In this document: positions 55,080 through 64,000 of the stretch, one piece after another
Numbering within the stretch: the stretch's first letter is position 1
How the letters are laid out: every line of letters starts with the position of its first letter
Source: Metallyticus violacea
Lineage: Eukaryota > Arthropoda > Insecta > Mantodea > Metallyticidae
Direction: 5' to 3'
Length of the DNA: 64,000 nucleotides
Assembly: GCA_030762175.1 (NCBI GenBank)
Contig: CM060833.1
Span: 932,501 to 996,500, forward strand
Program-made: the position numbers and the translations under genes
Notes under the pieces: generated by a model
What the model was told of the DNA's origin: nothing
What the model saw: only the letters and a program-made list of their open reading frames with translations
Database searches by the model: none

Positions 55080-55960
55080 TTCATCATACCTTAATAAGTG
55101 GAAAATGTTGAGAAACAAAGACACCTCTCTACAAATACTTAAAACATTAAGCATAGAAACAATACATATTGGATTTCCAAAATCATTCTGGTTACATATT
55201 TTTACCAATGGCTCTAAAATGAAAAAATTAGCAGGAGAAGCTGAATTACACTGTAATTTATTCCCATTATCTATAAGTTGATTAAAATGCTACCAATTTT
55301 GATGCTGAAATAGAAACTGTAGAGTATACAATGAAAAAGCTAATGGTCAGAACAAATCAGTTTCAAAACATAGTTCTATTGATGGATTTATAATCTGCTT
55401 TTGCAGCAAGAGCATCAAACAACATACCAAAAAATAACAAAATATTGGAAATATGCACACAGCTCATAAAAACAGATAAGACTATAGTTTTTCAGTGGAG
55501 ATCATTCCACATGAACATCCTAAATTAGATAGCAAAGTAAAGAAATACCCTGCAACCTCATATCATTCTTAAATAAATAACACAAACAGAATACATAACA
55601 AGAACAAAAAATCAAATTTAAAGATAAATCATGAGAATGAGATAAAGGGCACCTGGAATAAATACCCACAAACTTCAAGAAAGGATGCAGTAGCAATGTT
55701 CAGGCTCTACATACACCAGCTGCTCGGATCCAACCACCTTCATCAAGGACCATCTATTTTAATGCAGTGCAATAGATTTACATAAATGGACAGAACCTAA
55801 TTTACTATCTGTGTACTGGGAAGTCAAAAAGAATGACTTCTAAAGCTTGTCATTGGAATTAAAAAGATTATATTTAGGTAAGGCTTCCAAAAGGGTCTAA
55901 GTGGTGAAAAGATACATGAGACCTTTCAGCATGTCACACTAACAATTCTGTCACAATAAA
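55080..55960 (+). pseudogene. LINE RNase H remnant
   Basis: Plus frames: FWLHIFTNGSKMKKLAGEAE near 55188 (RNase H 'IYTDGS', first D changed to N), FDAEIETVEYTMKKL near 55300 (catalytic E), NIVLLMD near 55370 (third acidic), then a tail NKYPQTSRKDAVAMFRLYIH near 55655 with QLLGSNHLH (degraded 'TGHDCLxxHLxR'). This is the RNase H and following region of an arthropod non-LTR family. Stops throughout. Confidence 0.7.
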
Positions 55961-56029
55961 ACAATTAAGCCATCTCCAGTTAAGATTTGATTGAGATGCT
56001 TGTAGGTTAGGAAAAAACAATATTTAGCA

Positions 56030-58670
56030 TACCTTGCTTTCTTGTGATATGTTGTTGTTGTTGATCTAATGTGCAGGATTTTGATCCATCAATTTTTCCC
56101 TGGCCAGCCAACATAATTTCTGTATTTTCCCGTTAGGTGCAGCTTTCCTCAGTTCTGTGCATTCCAATAGATGTTCTCCGTTTAGAATCTTGTCAGTATT
56201 GCAGATCTTACATGTGTTATCATTCATAAAACCAAATCTGTGTAGATGTTCCATCAGACAATCATGTCCAGTTGCCAGTCTAAAATGAGCAACTGCTTCC
56301 TTCCTTGGTAGATTTTTTTATTTTTTGTACTGTTTCTTTTAAATTAGAATAATTTTTATTAGATATTTCCACTTGAATATTATGTTGATATTTTTGTTCT
56401 ATGGTCATTTTGATATTTTTTTAATTTTACATTTAATCCACAGGGCTTTATTGGTTTTGAATATAGCACTGTCCCCTTTTTGGCCAGAAAGTCTGCATTC
56501 TCGTTACCTATAACTCCCACATGTGCTGGTATTCACAGTAGTATTATTTGTTGAAATTTTGTTTGGAGTAATTTATAATAAGATCTCACGTCCCTTACAT
56601 TGTAAGATTCATATGAACTATCATATTGTTCCATAGCTTATATAGCTGAAGCTGAATCTGTAAGAATCACTACTTTATTTTCTTTTATATCAGTCCTGTG
56701 GTATATCTGTTCCATCGCTCATTGTATTGCCACCATTTCACCCTCATAACTTGTGGATTGTCTAGGCAGTGTGAAATAATGCGAGAAATGTTTACAATAT
56801 ATACCACCTTCAACATATTTCTCTGTTTGTCTGCAGATCCATCTGTGTAAATACTAAGCCACTCTGTTTCTGGGAATTGGTTGTGTAAATGTTCAAGTGC
56901 TATAGTTCTGCATACCTCTGTTTAGTCTTCTTGTTTATTTAATTATTCTGTCAGTTTTTTATCTCTTACTATCTTAATATAATCCATTGGATTAGCTCTT
57001 GAGGGATATGGGATGTTCTTCTCTTTCAGGTTTAAATAATTATAATTCTTCTCTAAGTAAGCTTTATTTGTGATCTGTGTTTTTAGTTTGTGTTCTTTGA
57101 GTAGTTGATAACACCATTGATATTTACTTGGGTCTGTTTTTAATTTTATGTATAATTGTGCCGCTTGTGTTTCAATGCTGGTTTTCATTGGATTATTATT
57201 CATTCTGGCCAGAAGTGCATTTATTGGTGTTGTTTTTACGACACCTGATATCAGTCTTAAACATTGATTTTGGCATTTCTCAATCTTATTAATTTTTTCT
57301 TCTGTTGCTGTTAATAGTAGCTCACATCCATGTTTTAGTACTGGTTTTATATATCTTTATATGTTTTATTTAAAACTTCCATTGAGCTGCCCCATTTAGA
57401 CCCAGGTAATTTTTTCAATATGTTACTTCGTTTTATGGCTTTTTGTGTGATATTTTGTACATGGTCTTTCATTTTTAATTTCCTGTCCAGTGTTATTCCC
57501 AAATATTTGATTTCATGTGCATATTCTATTTGACTTCCGTTAATGTCAAGTTTTAAGTTTTTTTCCCTTTCATCAAAGTGTTTCATAGTGTAGACTTGAT
57601 ATTTAGTTTTGGCTGCATTAATGGTCATATTATTTAATTTGCCCAATTTGCTAGTTTGTCTAAGACATATTTTATTTTTTCTTCTAGTCTGATATATATA
57701 TACATTCTTATCATTTTTTTCAGCTGACCATATAAATACATCATCTGCATACATTGCACTGTTTGTTTCGGTTTGTTTTATATTCTTTGGCAAATCGTTA
57801 ATATATATATTAAATAATAATGGACTGGATACTGCACCCTGTGCCACTCCAGTTATGAGTTGGGTGTATTCTTCCATTTAACTGCAATCCATCTTTGCTG
57901 TAGGAATCTTCTATACCATCTAATTATATTTTTTGGGCAATTCATTTATATTAATTTTTAAATTAACATCTCTTTCCATACTAGATCAAATGCTGTTTGA
58001 AAATCTACGAATACTGCAGCTACTGACATATTGTTAGCTAGTTTACTTTTCACATCCTCTATTAATCTTGATGTTTGGTAAATTGTTGAATATTGTCTTC
58101 TAAATTCAGCTTGTTCATCTGTTAATAAGTTGTTTGTTTCAAGGTAATATATTAATCTATTAACTACCATTTTATCTGCTATTTTTGCCAGAATTGAGGT
58201 CAATGATACAGGTCTGTAACTTTGTTTTATTTGTAGTTTTTCCTGGTTTTAAAATTGGTATTACTAATGCTTTGCACCAGCTTGATGGCATATTCTCTTT
58301 TTCAATTTTATTAACAATTTCCAATAGTATCTTTTTTGCTCTTATTCCAAGATTCTTAATGTACTCCGGATGTACAAGGTCTGGTCATGGTTGCTTTTTA
58401 TTTTTTAGTGTTTTCACTGCCTGTTCTAATTCTTCCAATTGGAACTTGGAATCCTGAGATACTGTTTACATTTTTTCTATTTCTATCGTGTTGGATTTTT
58501 TTAATGTTCTATTATTTTTTGTCAGGTGTTTTCCTAGTGTATTAACTTTCTTATAATGTTGGTTAAATTCATTAGCTATATCTTTGTTATTGTATATGTC
58601 TTTATTACATTTTTTAATATATATACTTTTATTACAATTGTTATACTTTCCGATAACATTTGATGGCACT
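56030..58670 (-). pseudogene. LINE with RT, RNase H and C-terminal CCHC-like tail
   Basis: From 58670: pre-RT region; SILAKIADKMVVNRLIYYLE and LLTDEQAEFRRQYSTI (motifs 1-2), VAAVFVDFQTAFDLVWKEML (3), LITGVAQGAVSSPLLFNIYI (5), AMYADDVFIWS (6, intact YADD, near 57735), YLGITLDRKLKMKDHV (7). Then RNase H on 56880-56450: IYTDGS, TSYEGEMVAI, ILTDSASAI, GNENADFLAKKG (all four acidic positions present). Then AVAHFRLATGHDCLMEHLHR and CKICNTDKILNGEHLLECTE. Breaks at 57880-57950, 57347 and several stops, so it is inactive, but it is the most complete LINE in the window. I/R1-related by domain content. Confidence 0.85.
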
Positions 58671-58678
58671 CAGGTTTA

Positions 58679-59600
58679 ATGGAAGGAATATTAATACTGC
58701 TGCTGTTTGTGAGAAACGATCGTCGAATAACATTAAGAACACTTTCAGAAATGTTGAAATATTCACTGGGTACCACCCACACGTTCTTAGCTGAAAAGTT
58801 GCACATAATACTTGATGGTGCACAGAGGGGTTTCAAGACTGTTGATTCCCAAACAAAAGGACATTTGCGAGAAGAGTTATATGCAGTTCAAGATGATGTA
58901 ACTGAAGATGCAAGTTCTTTCAAAGGCAAACACTGCTTATGAAATTTGGCTACATTATTTCAATCCCGAGGGCAAACAGCAAAGCTCTATGTGGTCACCA
59001 ACATTAAAGAAGGTTACTTCTGTTGTGAAATTTATGGTCATCTCATTTTTCGATAAAAAGAATGGTTATGTCTTTTTGTTTTTAATAGTGTTTAATGCCG
59101 TTTTTACTACTGAGGCACCACAGGTAGTGGACACACATGATACATGCGATGAAATGATACATTGGAAAAAAAAATTTTTAAGGAAGGAAACGTTCCATGC
59201 CTAAGTTCCAGCATTAGCCATTTATGAGAAATGCGGAGAACCAGGATAAAACCTCAGTCAGGGAGGACAGTTCTTAGCAGGATTCGAACCCCAGACCATG
59301 AGTCCGCACCTTAACAACCTCGGCCACCTGTGGCATTCCAGCATGTCGTGCCTGCACACATAACTGTAACTGGGCAGCACTACAGAAATGTGCTGAAAAC
59401 TTTGCAAGGCCACATTTCTGTGCAACAAGATGGATGCCACTCATTGAAAATGTTGTTGCTGAATATCTTACAAAAATCAATGTGAATTGTATCCCTCATA
59501 CTCCATATAGCCCAGATATAGCCAACCCCACATTTTCCTAACCCCCAAGTTCAAGAAACAAATGTGTGGGAAGCATTTTCCATTATGAGAAGCAGTGGTG
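58679..59600 (+). pseudogene. mariner transposase remnant, split by a SINE
   Basis: Plus frames: NDRRITLRTLSEMLKYSLGT then THTFLAEKLHI (58715-58810, helix-turn-helix 'ISxGTVHxIL'), LHYFNPEGKQQSSMW near 58950 (after the first catalytic D), a small hydrophobic strand (KFMVISFFDKK), SINE 59093-59335, then AEYLTKINVNCIPHTPYSPD near 59460 (third acidic residue region) and tail. The catalytic D of 'GDE' is replaced and frames shift. Different in sequence from the mariner at 5904. Confidence 0.7.
59093..59335 (-). repeat. tRNA-derived SINE (family S4), copy 2
   Basis: Minus strand head GGCCGAGGTTGTTAAGGTGC near 59325 and GGGGTTCGAATCC near 59288; end (plus strand) gtgtttaatgccgtttttactactgaggc. Inserted in the mariner. 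No clear target duplication. Confidence 0.8.
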
Positions 59601-59699
59601 AAGGCTGTGGAGGCAAAGGACCTGTCGAATTGTCTAGCATATCTTTGTGCAATTCCAGCAACTGTAAGTGGGGTGGATGAAGAATGTCTGGACAGATTT

Positions 59700-59960
59700 C
59701 CCCCGAGGTCTGCAGTTTACACCATTGCTCTATCTTCACCTCATTCCCATCTCCACCCTGATCTAATGTAATGTAGCCCACCAATTTCAAGGAATGTGCT
59801 GTCAAATGGACTAAGCCACTGCCATCTAATGGCAAATGGAAGAACAACATTAAGCTGGGAAATGGACACCATTACCACCGCAAATTTCCAGAGTGCATGA
59901 TTGGATACCAGTTTTTTCAGTATATAAAAGAAACTTGTGGCTTCCATCAGCAGCCTTAAA
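59700..59960 (+). repeat. SINE family S2, copy 2 (body only)
   Basis: Blocks ctatcttcacctcat, tctaatgtaatgtag, atggactaagccactgccatctaatggcaaatg and ggacaccattaccacc align with 13785-13920. The tRNA-like head is missing or beyond recognition. Confidence 0.55.
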
Positions 59961-61340
59961 CTGGAATCATGAGTTGATCATCATGCAGGATTTTAGAGCT
60001 TGATAAGGCATCACCGAGCAGATTTAACTTGTTTGAGTGGGAATAAAAACTGTGGTATGTGTTAAAGATGTAAAGTAAACTTGGACAGAAACTTACATTG
60101 CCATCACCAAATCAATGACTAAATCACTTATCAATGAAACCAGAAAGCATGTTGTCCAGTTGCAAGTGTGCAATTACTACGATGTGTGATCACATGAAAA
60201 AGACTTGAAAAATCTTCCCACACTGTGACTGTCAATGAATTAATAGATGGGGATTTTGACAGGACCAGGCTGTATGTACCTTATTTCTACAAACATTTCC
60301 AACACATGTGAGGCAAAAGAAAACTCTTTTTACAAAGGAATACACATCTTTTTCTGGGTCTAAGCAGAATATTCATTTCTATCAAGAAATTCAACAGAAT
60401 CATCTACAAGTGATAACGAGGGCAAGTATGAGGCATCTGTTTGATCCCAATTTCTTTCAAGGATTGGTAAATGAAGTGTCATATCTTCAAATGTTCAACA
60501 CCTGGTTACATCGTTCGAATTCATCAGGTCCATTTCTTCACTGTAGAAAAAGATGGTAAGTGTCTTAAAAGTGGAATCCAACTCCTTGTTCAGTTGCCAT
60601 TACATGGCATGACATTTAATTTTGTCCATTATTCTGCAAAACATTTTACCTTGTTTATTTTGCTTGACCTTAACCACAAAAATGAAATTTTATGATATGC
60701 CATCTAAAGAATCATACTTGAGAAATATCCTCGAAATTTGATAGTATCAGTGTCATCTCTATTTCAGACTGAAAATAAAACTGCCCTCATTAATGTGTTC
60801 TTAGATCTTAGATGCTTCAGATATGTGAAGCACAGTGGAGAGTACAAATGGCTAATTCAATTGTTTATCAAAAGAATAATTATGCAAATTTTTCGCACAT
60901 CCATAGTCCAAGGATTTTTTTTTTAAACTTGTTCGCCTGCTGTTACTCTCAATGCTTCTTAAGCCATTTGTAAAGTTACCTAACGATGCTCCAGATGCTT
61001 TTTTTTTTTTTACAAAATAATTGTTTAGTCAACATTTCACCCTGTATCACATGATGTGACAAGAAGGTTTTTCTGTTCATCTCTTACTTCTGTAGTTTAT
61101 TCTTTATCCTTTCAACTGCTGTAATATCTCTCTAAGGAAAGTAGGTACATTTTGTTTTTATCAGTGAGTGATCTCTATAGAGTAAATTTTGCAAATTACA
61201 TTCATTTCAATAAAGGAATGCACTGCTTACATTATTTTGTAATTTCTTGGAATTTATGAACAAATTTCAGAAGGAAAATAAATAAACAAACAAATCTTTA
61301 TTTACCAATACAAAATACTTATTTACTTTTAACTTTTAAG
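59961..61340. other. Unrecognised, possibly degraded coding sequence
   Basis: Plus frames at 60220-60700 (for example VNELIDGDFDRTRLYVPYFY, RASMRHLFDPNFFQGL, KCLKSGIQLLVQLPLHGMTF) look protein-like but shift frame often and match nothing I know. They could be a decayed transposon gene or a processed pseudogene. From 60910 on only AT-rich sequence is seen. Confidence 0.3.
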
Positions 61341-61349
61341 TGCTTTTCC

Positions 61350-62040
61350 ACCCGTCAGCAACTACCCTGTATTATTCTATCATAATTTTGCCAGTCTCCT
61401 TCCTGCAGATTACACTGTTTCATCATTTGGGCTAGACAAGATTTCCATTATGCTCTCAATCATCCACATTTCCTCCTTCCAGAAGGTGTTCATTCATGAA
61501 AAATCTTAGGCCATCTCTCCTTGGTCTTTCAATGCTCTTGATAACTAGTTCTTCCATTTCCATTAACTGTTTCATATCTTCATTCCTCCTCTTTTCAATC
61601 CTAATTATCCTGGCCTCTCTTTGAATTAAATCCATCTCCACTGCCTGTATTTTATTTTTCTCTCTTTCTATTGGCATCCACCCTTCAGTTAATACATTCT
61701 CTTTATTTGACTACTAATATTTCTGCTTAAAACCCCCCATTCAACACTTTTATTGAGCCTCTTGTTTGAAGTATTCTGTGATCTACATCTGCATAGCAGC
61801 TTCCACATTCACGGATTATTGATTTTAATATTTAAACTGCATTGCTAATTTGATGGTCCCTTGAGGTAATTTAAAGTCTTTTCTACCTTCTCCAATAACT
61901 AGACATTCTGTTTTGTTCATATACTCAAAGACCTCCAGCTACAAATGCTTCCAAGAACTTCATCATAAATTTTGCATCCTATCAACTTTGGGCTATCATG
62001 ACCTGGTCATTTGCAAACAACAAATGTATTATAACATTGA
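61350..62040 (-). pseudogene. RTE-like LINE C-terminal remnant
   Basis: Minus frame 61677-61456: WMPIEREKNKIQAVEMDLIQ, REARIIRIEKRRNEDMKQLM, a highly conserved post-RT segment of RTE-type LINEs ('KxQxxEMxFLRRxxGxTRxDRxRN'). Upstream pieces near 62030-61900 (IGCKIYDEVLGS; TECLVIGEGRK-like) fit the region after the RT YADD box. The plus-strand end at 61263-61310 (aaataaataaacaaac) may be its tail. Confidence 0.6.
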
Positions 62041-62107
62041 TAAATAGTTGGATTGGTGACATTTATACTTCACTTGCTTACTTCACTTACTGGGAGGAAA
62101 TTATTTG

Positions 62108-62152
62108 AATTCGACATGTTTTCGGAACATTTGCTCCCATCATCAGCAAAAG
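62108..62152 (-). ncRNA. Hammerhead-like motif, left end of P17
   Basis: Minus strand: intact core CTGATGA (62140-62146), stem II GGGAGC.../...GTTCC, GAA, (A)ACATGT, C. Stem I is weak (TT/AA after a G-G mismatch). Confidence 0.55.
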
Positions 62153-63287
62153 AACAACTGGTAGAAGCATACTTTCTAGGCGGTCGGAGAAATTAATCGA
62201 ATATATCCAACGATGGTGTCTTAAAGCTCATGATGCAGTTTTTATTTTTGATGATTTTGTCCCATTCTATAGTTCCAAAGATTTGCAAGTGTGTTTCAAT
62301 AATTTTTTTTTTAAAATCTTTTTCATGGTTTTCTGACCAAAAGTGGGCTACCACTGCTGATTTCTCTGTCCTTTTGCAACAGATATTTCTGAAATGGTCT
62401 TTGGTACAAGCTTCCAAATTTCTATTCGTTTTTCCAATATATACCTGGTCACAGTCTTTGCAATTGATTTTATATATACCCTATGCCTTGTTAGAAGATA
62501 TAGGATTTTTAAAGGAAGATTATAATATATTTATAATGCTGTGGACGTTTTAAGGAGCCCACATTATTTTCTGCTTTTTATTTTTTTTTTTTAATTTATT
62601 GAACATGTAATAGTAATAGTAATATGTAATAGTAATAGTAGTAGTATGTAAATTTTTTAAATTACATATTTTCTTTTATTTGTGATAGCAAACTTGTGTG
62701 TTTAATATCTTTACCTCTTTTAAACTTTTTAATTATTTTATCGACTAATTTTTTTATGGAAAACATTATGTAGGACTGTATGGATGATGCATTGGTATTC
62801 TTCTTTATAATCTTTTCTACTAATTAGAACATTCACTAATCTGTATGCAAGACCATTTAGAAAGGCATGCTGGTGTGTTTTGGGCTATAAATTATTATTT
62901 TTAATGTAATTATCAATGTGGGTAGGTTTCCTATATATTCCAAATATGTTATTGTCTTTTATAATCTTCAAATCAAAAAAGGGGATGCAACCATTCTTTT
63001 CAATTTCCAATGTAAACTGCATTGATCTTTCCCCTACCAAAGAACATTTCAGAAAGAATTGTTACAAACAGAAAGGAAAATTGACTGTGGCACCCCCCTT
63101 TTGGTCAGTAAACTATGAAATTGAGAGAGAGAAAAAAAAAATTATTGAAGCATACTTGCAATCCTTTGGAATTATCAACATTGGAAAAAATCTACATCTT
63201 CAAAATAAAAAACTATGCCATGAACTTTGAGACACCATTTTCCAACAGCCTACAGAATATGCTTCTATCAGTTGGTGTGATGATTAT

Positions 63288-63574
63288 TTTTTTTTTTGAA
63301 TGGTGTTTAACGCCCATTTTTACTACTGAGGCACCACAGGCGGAGAGCACAGGTTATACATGAAATGAAATTATATATTGGGAAAGGATTTTTTTTAAGG
63401 AAGGAAACGTTCCAGGCCTAATTTTAGGGTACCTCGCCGGCATTTGCCAGTTATGAGGACTGAGGAAAACCTGGAAAAAACCTCTGTTAGGGAGGACGGT
63501 CCTGGTGGGATTTGAACCCCAGACCTCCTGCTCACGAGTCTGCATCTTTAAGACCTCGGCCACCCGTGGCGGTA
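63288..63574 (-). repeat. tRNA-derived SINE (family S4), copy 3
   Basis: A 10 bp duplication (tgatgattat) at 63278-63287 and 63575-63584. Minus head: GGCCGAGGTCTTAAAGATGC and GGGGTTCAAATCCC near 63560-63510. Poly-T on the plus strand at 63287-63297 is the complement of an A tail. The insertion falls just 5' of the ribozyme core of P17. Confidence 0.85.
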
Positions 63575-63576
63575 TG

Positions 63577-63622
63577 ATGATTATGATGATGGGAGCGAAT
63601 GTTTTGGAAACCTGTGCAATTA
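63577..63622 (+). ncRNA. Hammerhead-like remnant, right end of P17
   Basis: ATGATGA for CTGATGA, stem II GGGAGC/GTTTTG imperfect, GAA, ACCTGT, G. Decayed. Confidence 0.35.
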
Positions 63623-63644
63623 AAATACCAAGTAAATCTGCCAT

Positions 63645-64000
63645 ACGTTAGAAGAGATATAGCAAAGGTCCAAATAACTACAGAGGGATTAGTATAATGG
63701 ATTCAATTACTAAAATTTTGGGTAGCATAAGTTAAATTTGAAAAATGAATGGAAGGAAAAATTAAGGAAGATCAGACAGGATTTAGTTTGTAAAAAATCA
63801 TGTTTAAATCTTATTTTCTGCCTTAGACAACTGAGTGAAAAATCATATGAGAAAGAATAGGATATCCATGTAATATTTGGTGATCTCTAATCCATTTTGA
63901 ACAACAAAAGGACTTAGATACAGTTGTGGTATGTCTTCAACCCTATTAAAAATCTATTGGAATGCTGGAACTGAGAGCATATTGATATAGATATTAATCA
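63645..64000 (+). pseudogene. RTE-like LINE reverse transcriptase, runs off the window
   Basis: Plus frames: NNYRGISIMDSITKILGS near 63678 (motif 1 'NYRGISLL'), KIKEDQTGFSL near 63760 (motif 2 'QxGFR'), EKIIWERIGYPCNIW, HFEQQKDLDTV near 63890 (around motif 3 with the catalytic DxxKAFD degraded). Frameshifts present; the palm domain lies beyond 64000. Confidence 0.65.

Larger units (their letters stand above)
62040..63640. mobile_element. PLE composite P17, head to head, with SINE
   Basis: Minus arm from 63015: LEIEKNGCIPFFDLKIIKDN (post-RT), THIDNYIKNNNL, AYRLVNVLISRKDYKEEY to 62700; then nuclease IYKINCKDCDQVYIGKTNRN (62480-62420), DHFRNICCKRTEKSAVVAHF, HEKDFKKKIIETHLQIFGTI; then ribozyme and pLTR (62152-62040). 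Plus arm from 63028: KEHFRKNCYKQKGKLT, REKKKIIEAYLQSFGI (63135), then SINE, then a ribozyme remnant at 63580. Both arms belong to one subfamily. Confidence 0.75.

Overview
This is a 64 kb window of an AT-rich eukaryotic (animal) genome. Large introns with GT-AG junctions, tRNA-derived SINEs, mariner/Tc1/piggyBac transposons, several LINE clades with RNase H or jockey/CR1-like reverse transcriptases, and very many Penelope-like elements (PLEs) fit an arthropod best, perhaps a chelicerate or a large-genome insect. The species cannot be fixed from the sequence.

The only host gene I can support runs on the minus strand. Four exons (53684-53739, 44112-44250, 41852-42051, 24651-24727) have consensus splice sites and matching phases, and they join into about 157 uninterrupted codons of soluble, helical-looking protein that I do not recognise. 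Its introns here are 9.4, 2.1 and 17 kb long and consist largely of transposons.

Layout: 0.2-1.4 kb Tc1 remnant; 2.3 kb SINE; 3.1 kb LINE remnant; 5.3, 7.2 and 8.8 kb small palindromic PLE insertions; 5.9-7.0 kb mariner with terminal repeats; 9.3-11.9 and 15.9-19.1 kb two related piggyBac copies (the second carries two SINEs and a duplicated leader with a ~99 bp ribozyme mini-element); 19.1-20.2 kb LINE; 20.3-23.1 kb PLEs; 24.7 kb exon; 24.8-27 kb PLE and an unclassified repeat; 28.1-40.5 kb a nested stack (PLE containing a LINE and a second PLE, the LINE containing a third PLE, the third PLE containing a SINE); 41.3 kb foldback; 41.9 and 44.1 kb exons; 42.8 kb SINE; 45.2-46.6 kb DDE transposon; 48.5 kb SINE; 48.8-50.6 kb repeat; 50.8-53.7 kb another PLE/LINE/PLE nest abutting the 53.7 kb exon; 54-54.8 kb PLE; 55-58.7 kb RNase H LINEs; 58.7-59.6 kb mariner split by a SINE; 61.4-62 kb LINE; 62-63.6 kb PLE split by a SINE; 63.6-64 kb LINE RT running off the window.

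The main theme is the PLE population. Most insertions have the same plan: the element's 3' end (GIY-YIG endonuclease tail plus pLTR) occurs at both ends in inverted orientation, from ~170 bp palindromes to 3.2 kb head-to-head composites. Several are bounded by 13 bp direct repeats. Nearly every pLTR carries a compact motif matching a type I hammerhead ribozyme: a CTGANGA-like core, stem II, GAA, a short palindromic stem III such as ACATGT, and stem I pairing. In different copies stem I is made of different paired sequences, which argues for RNA structure rather than shared ancestry alone. Transposon ORFs are broken throughout and none looks autonomous.
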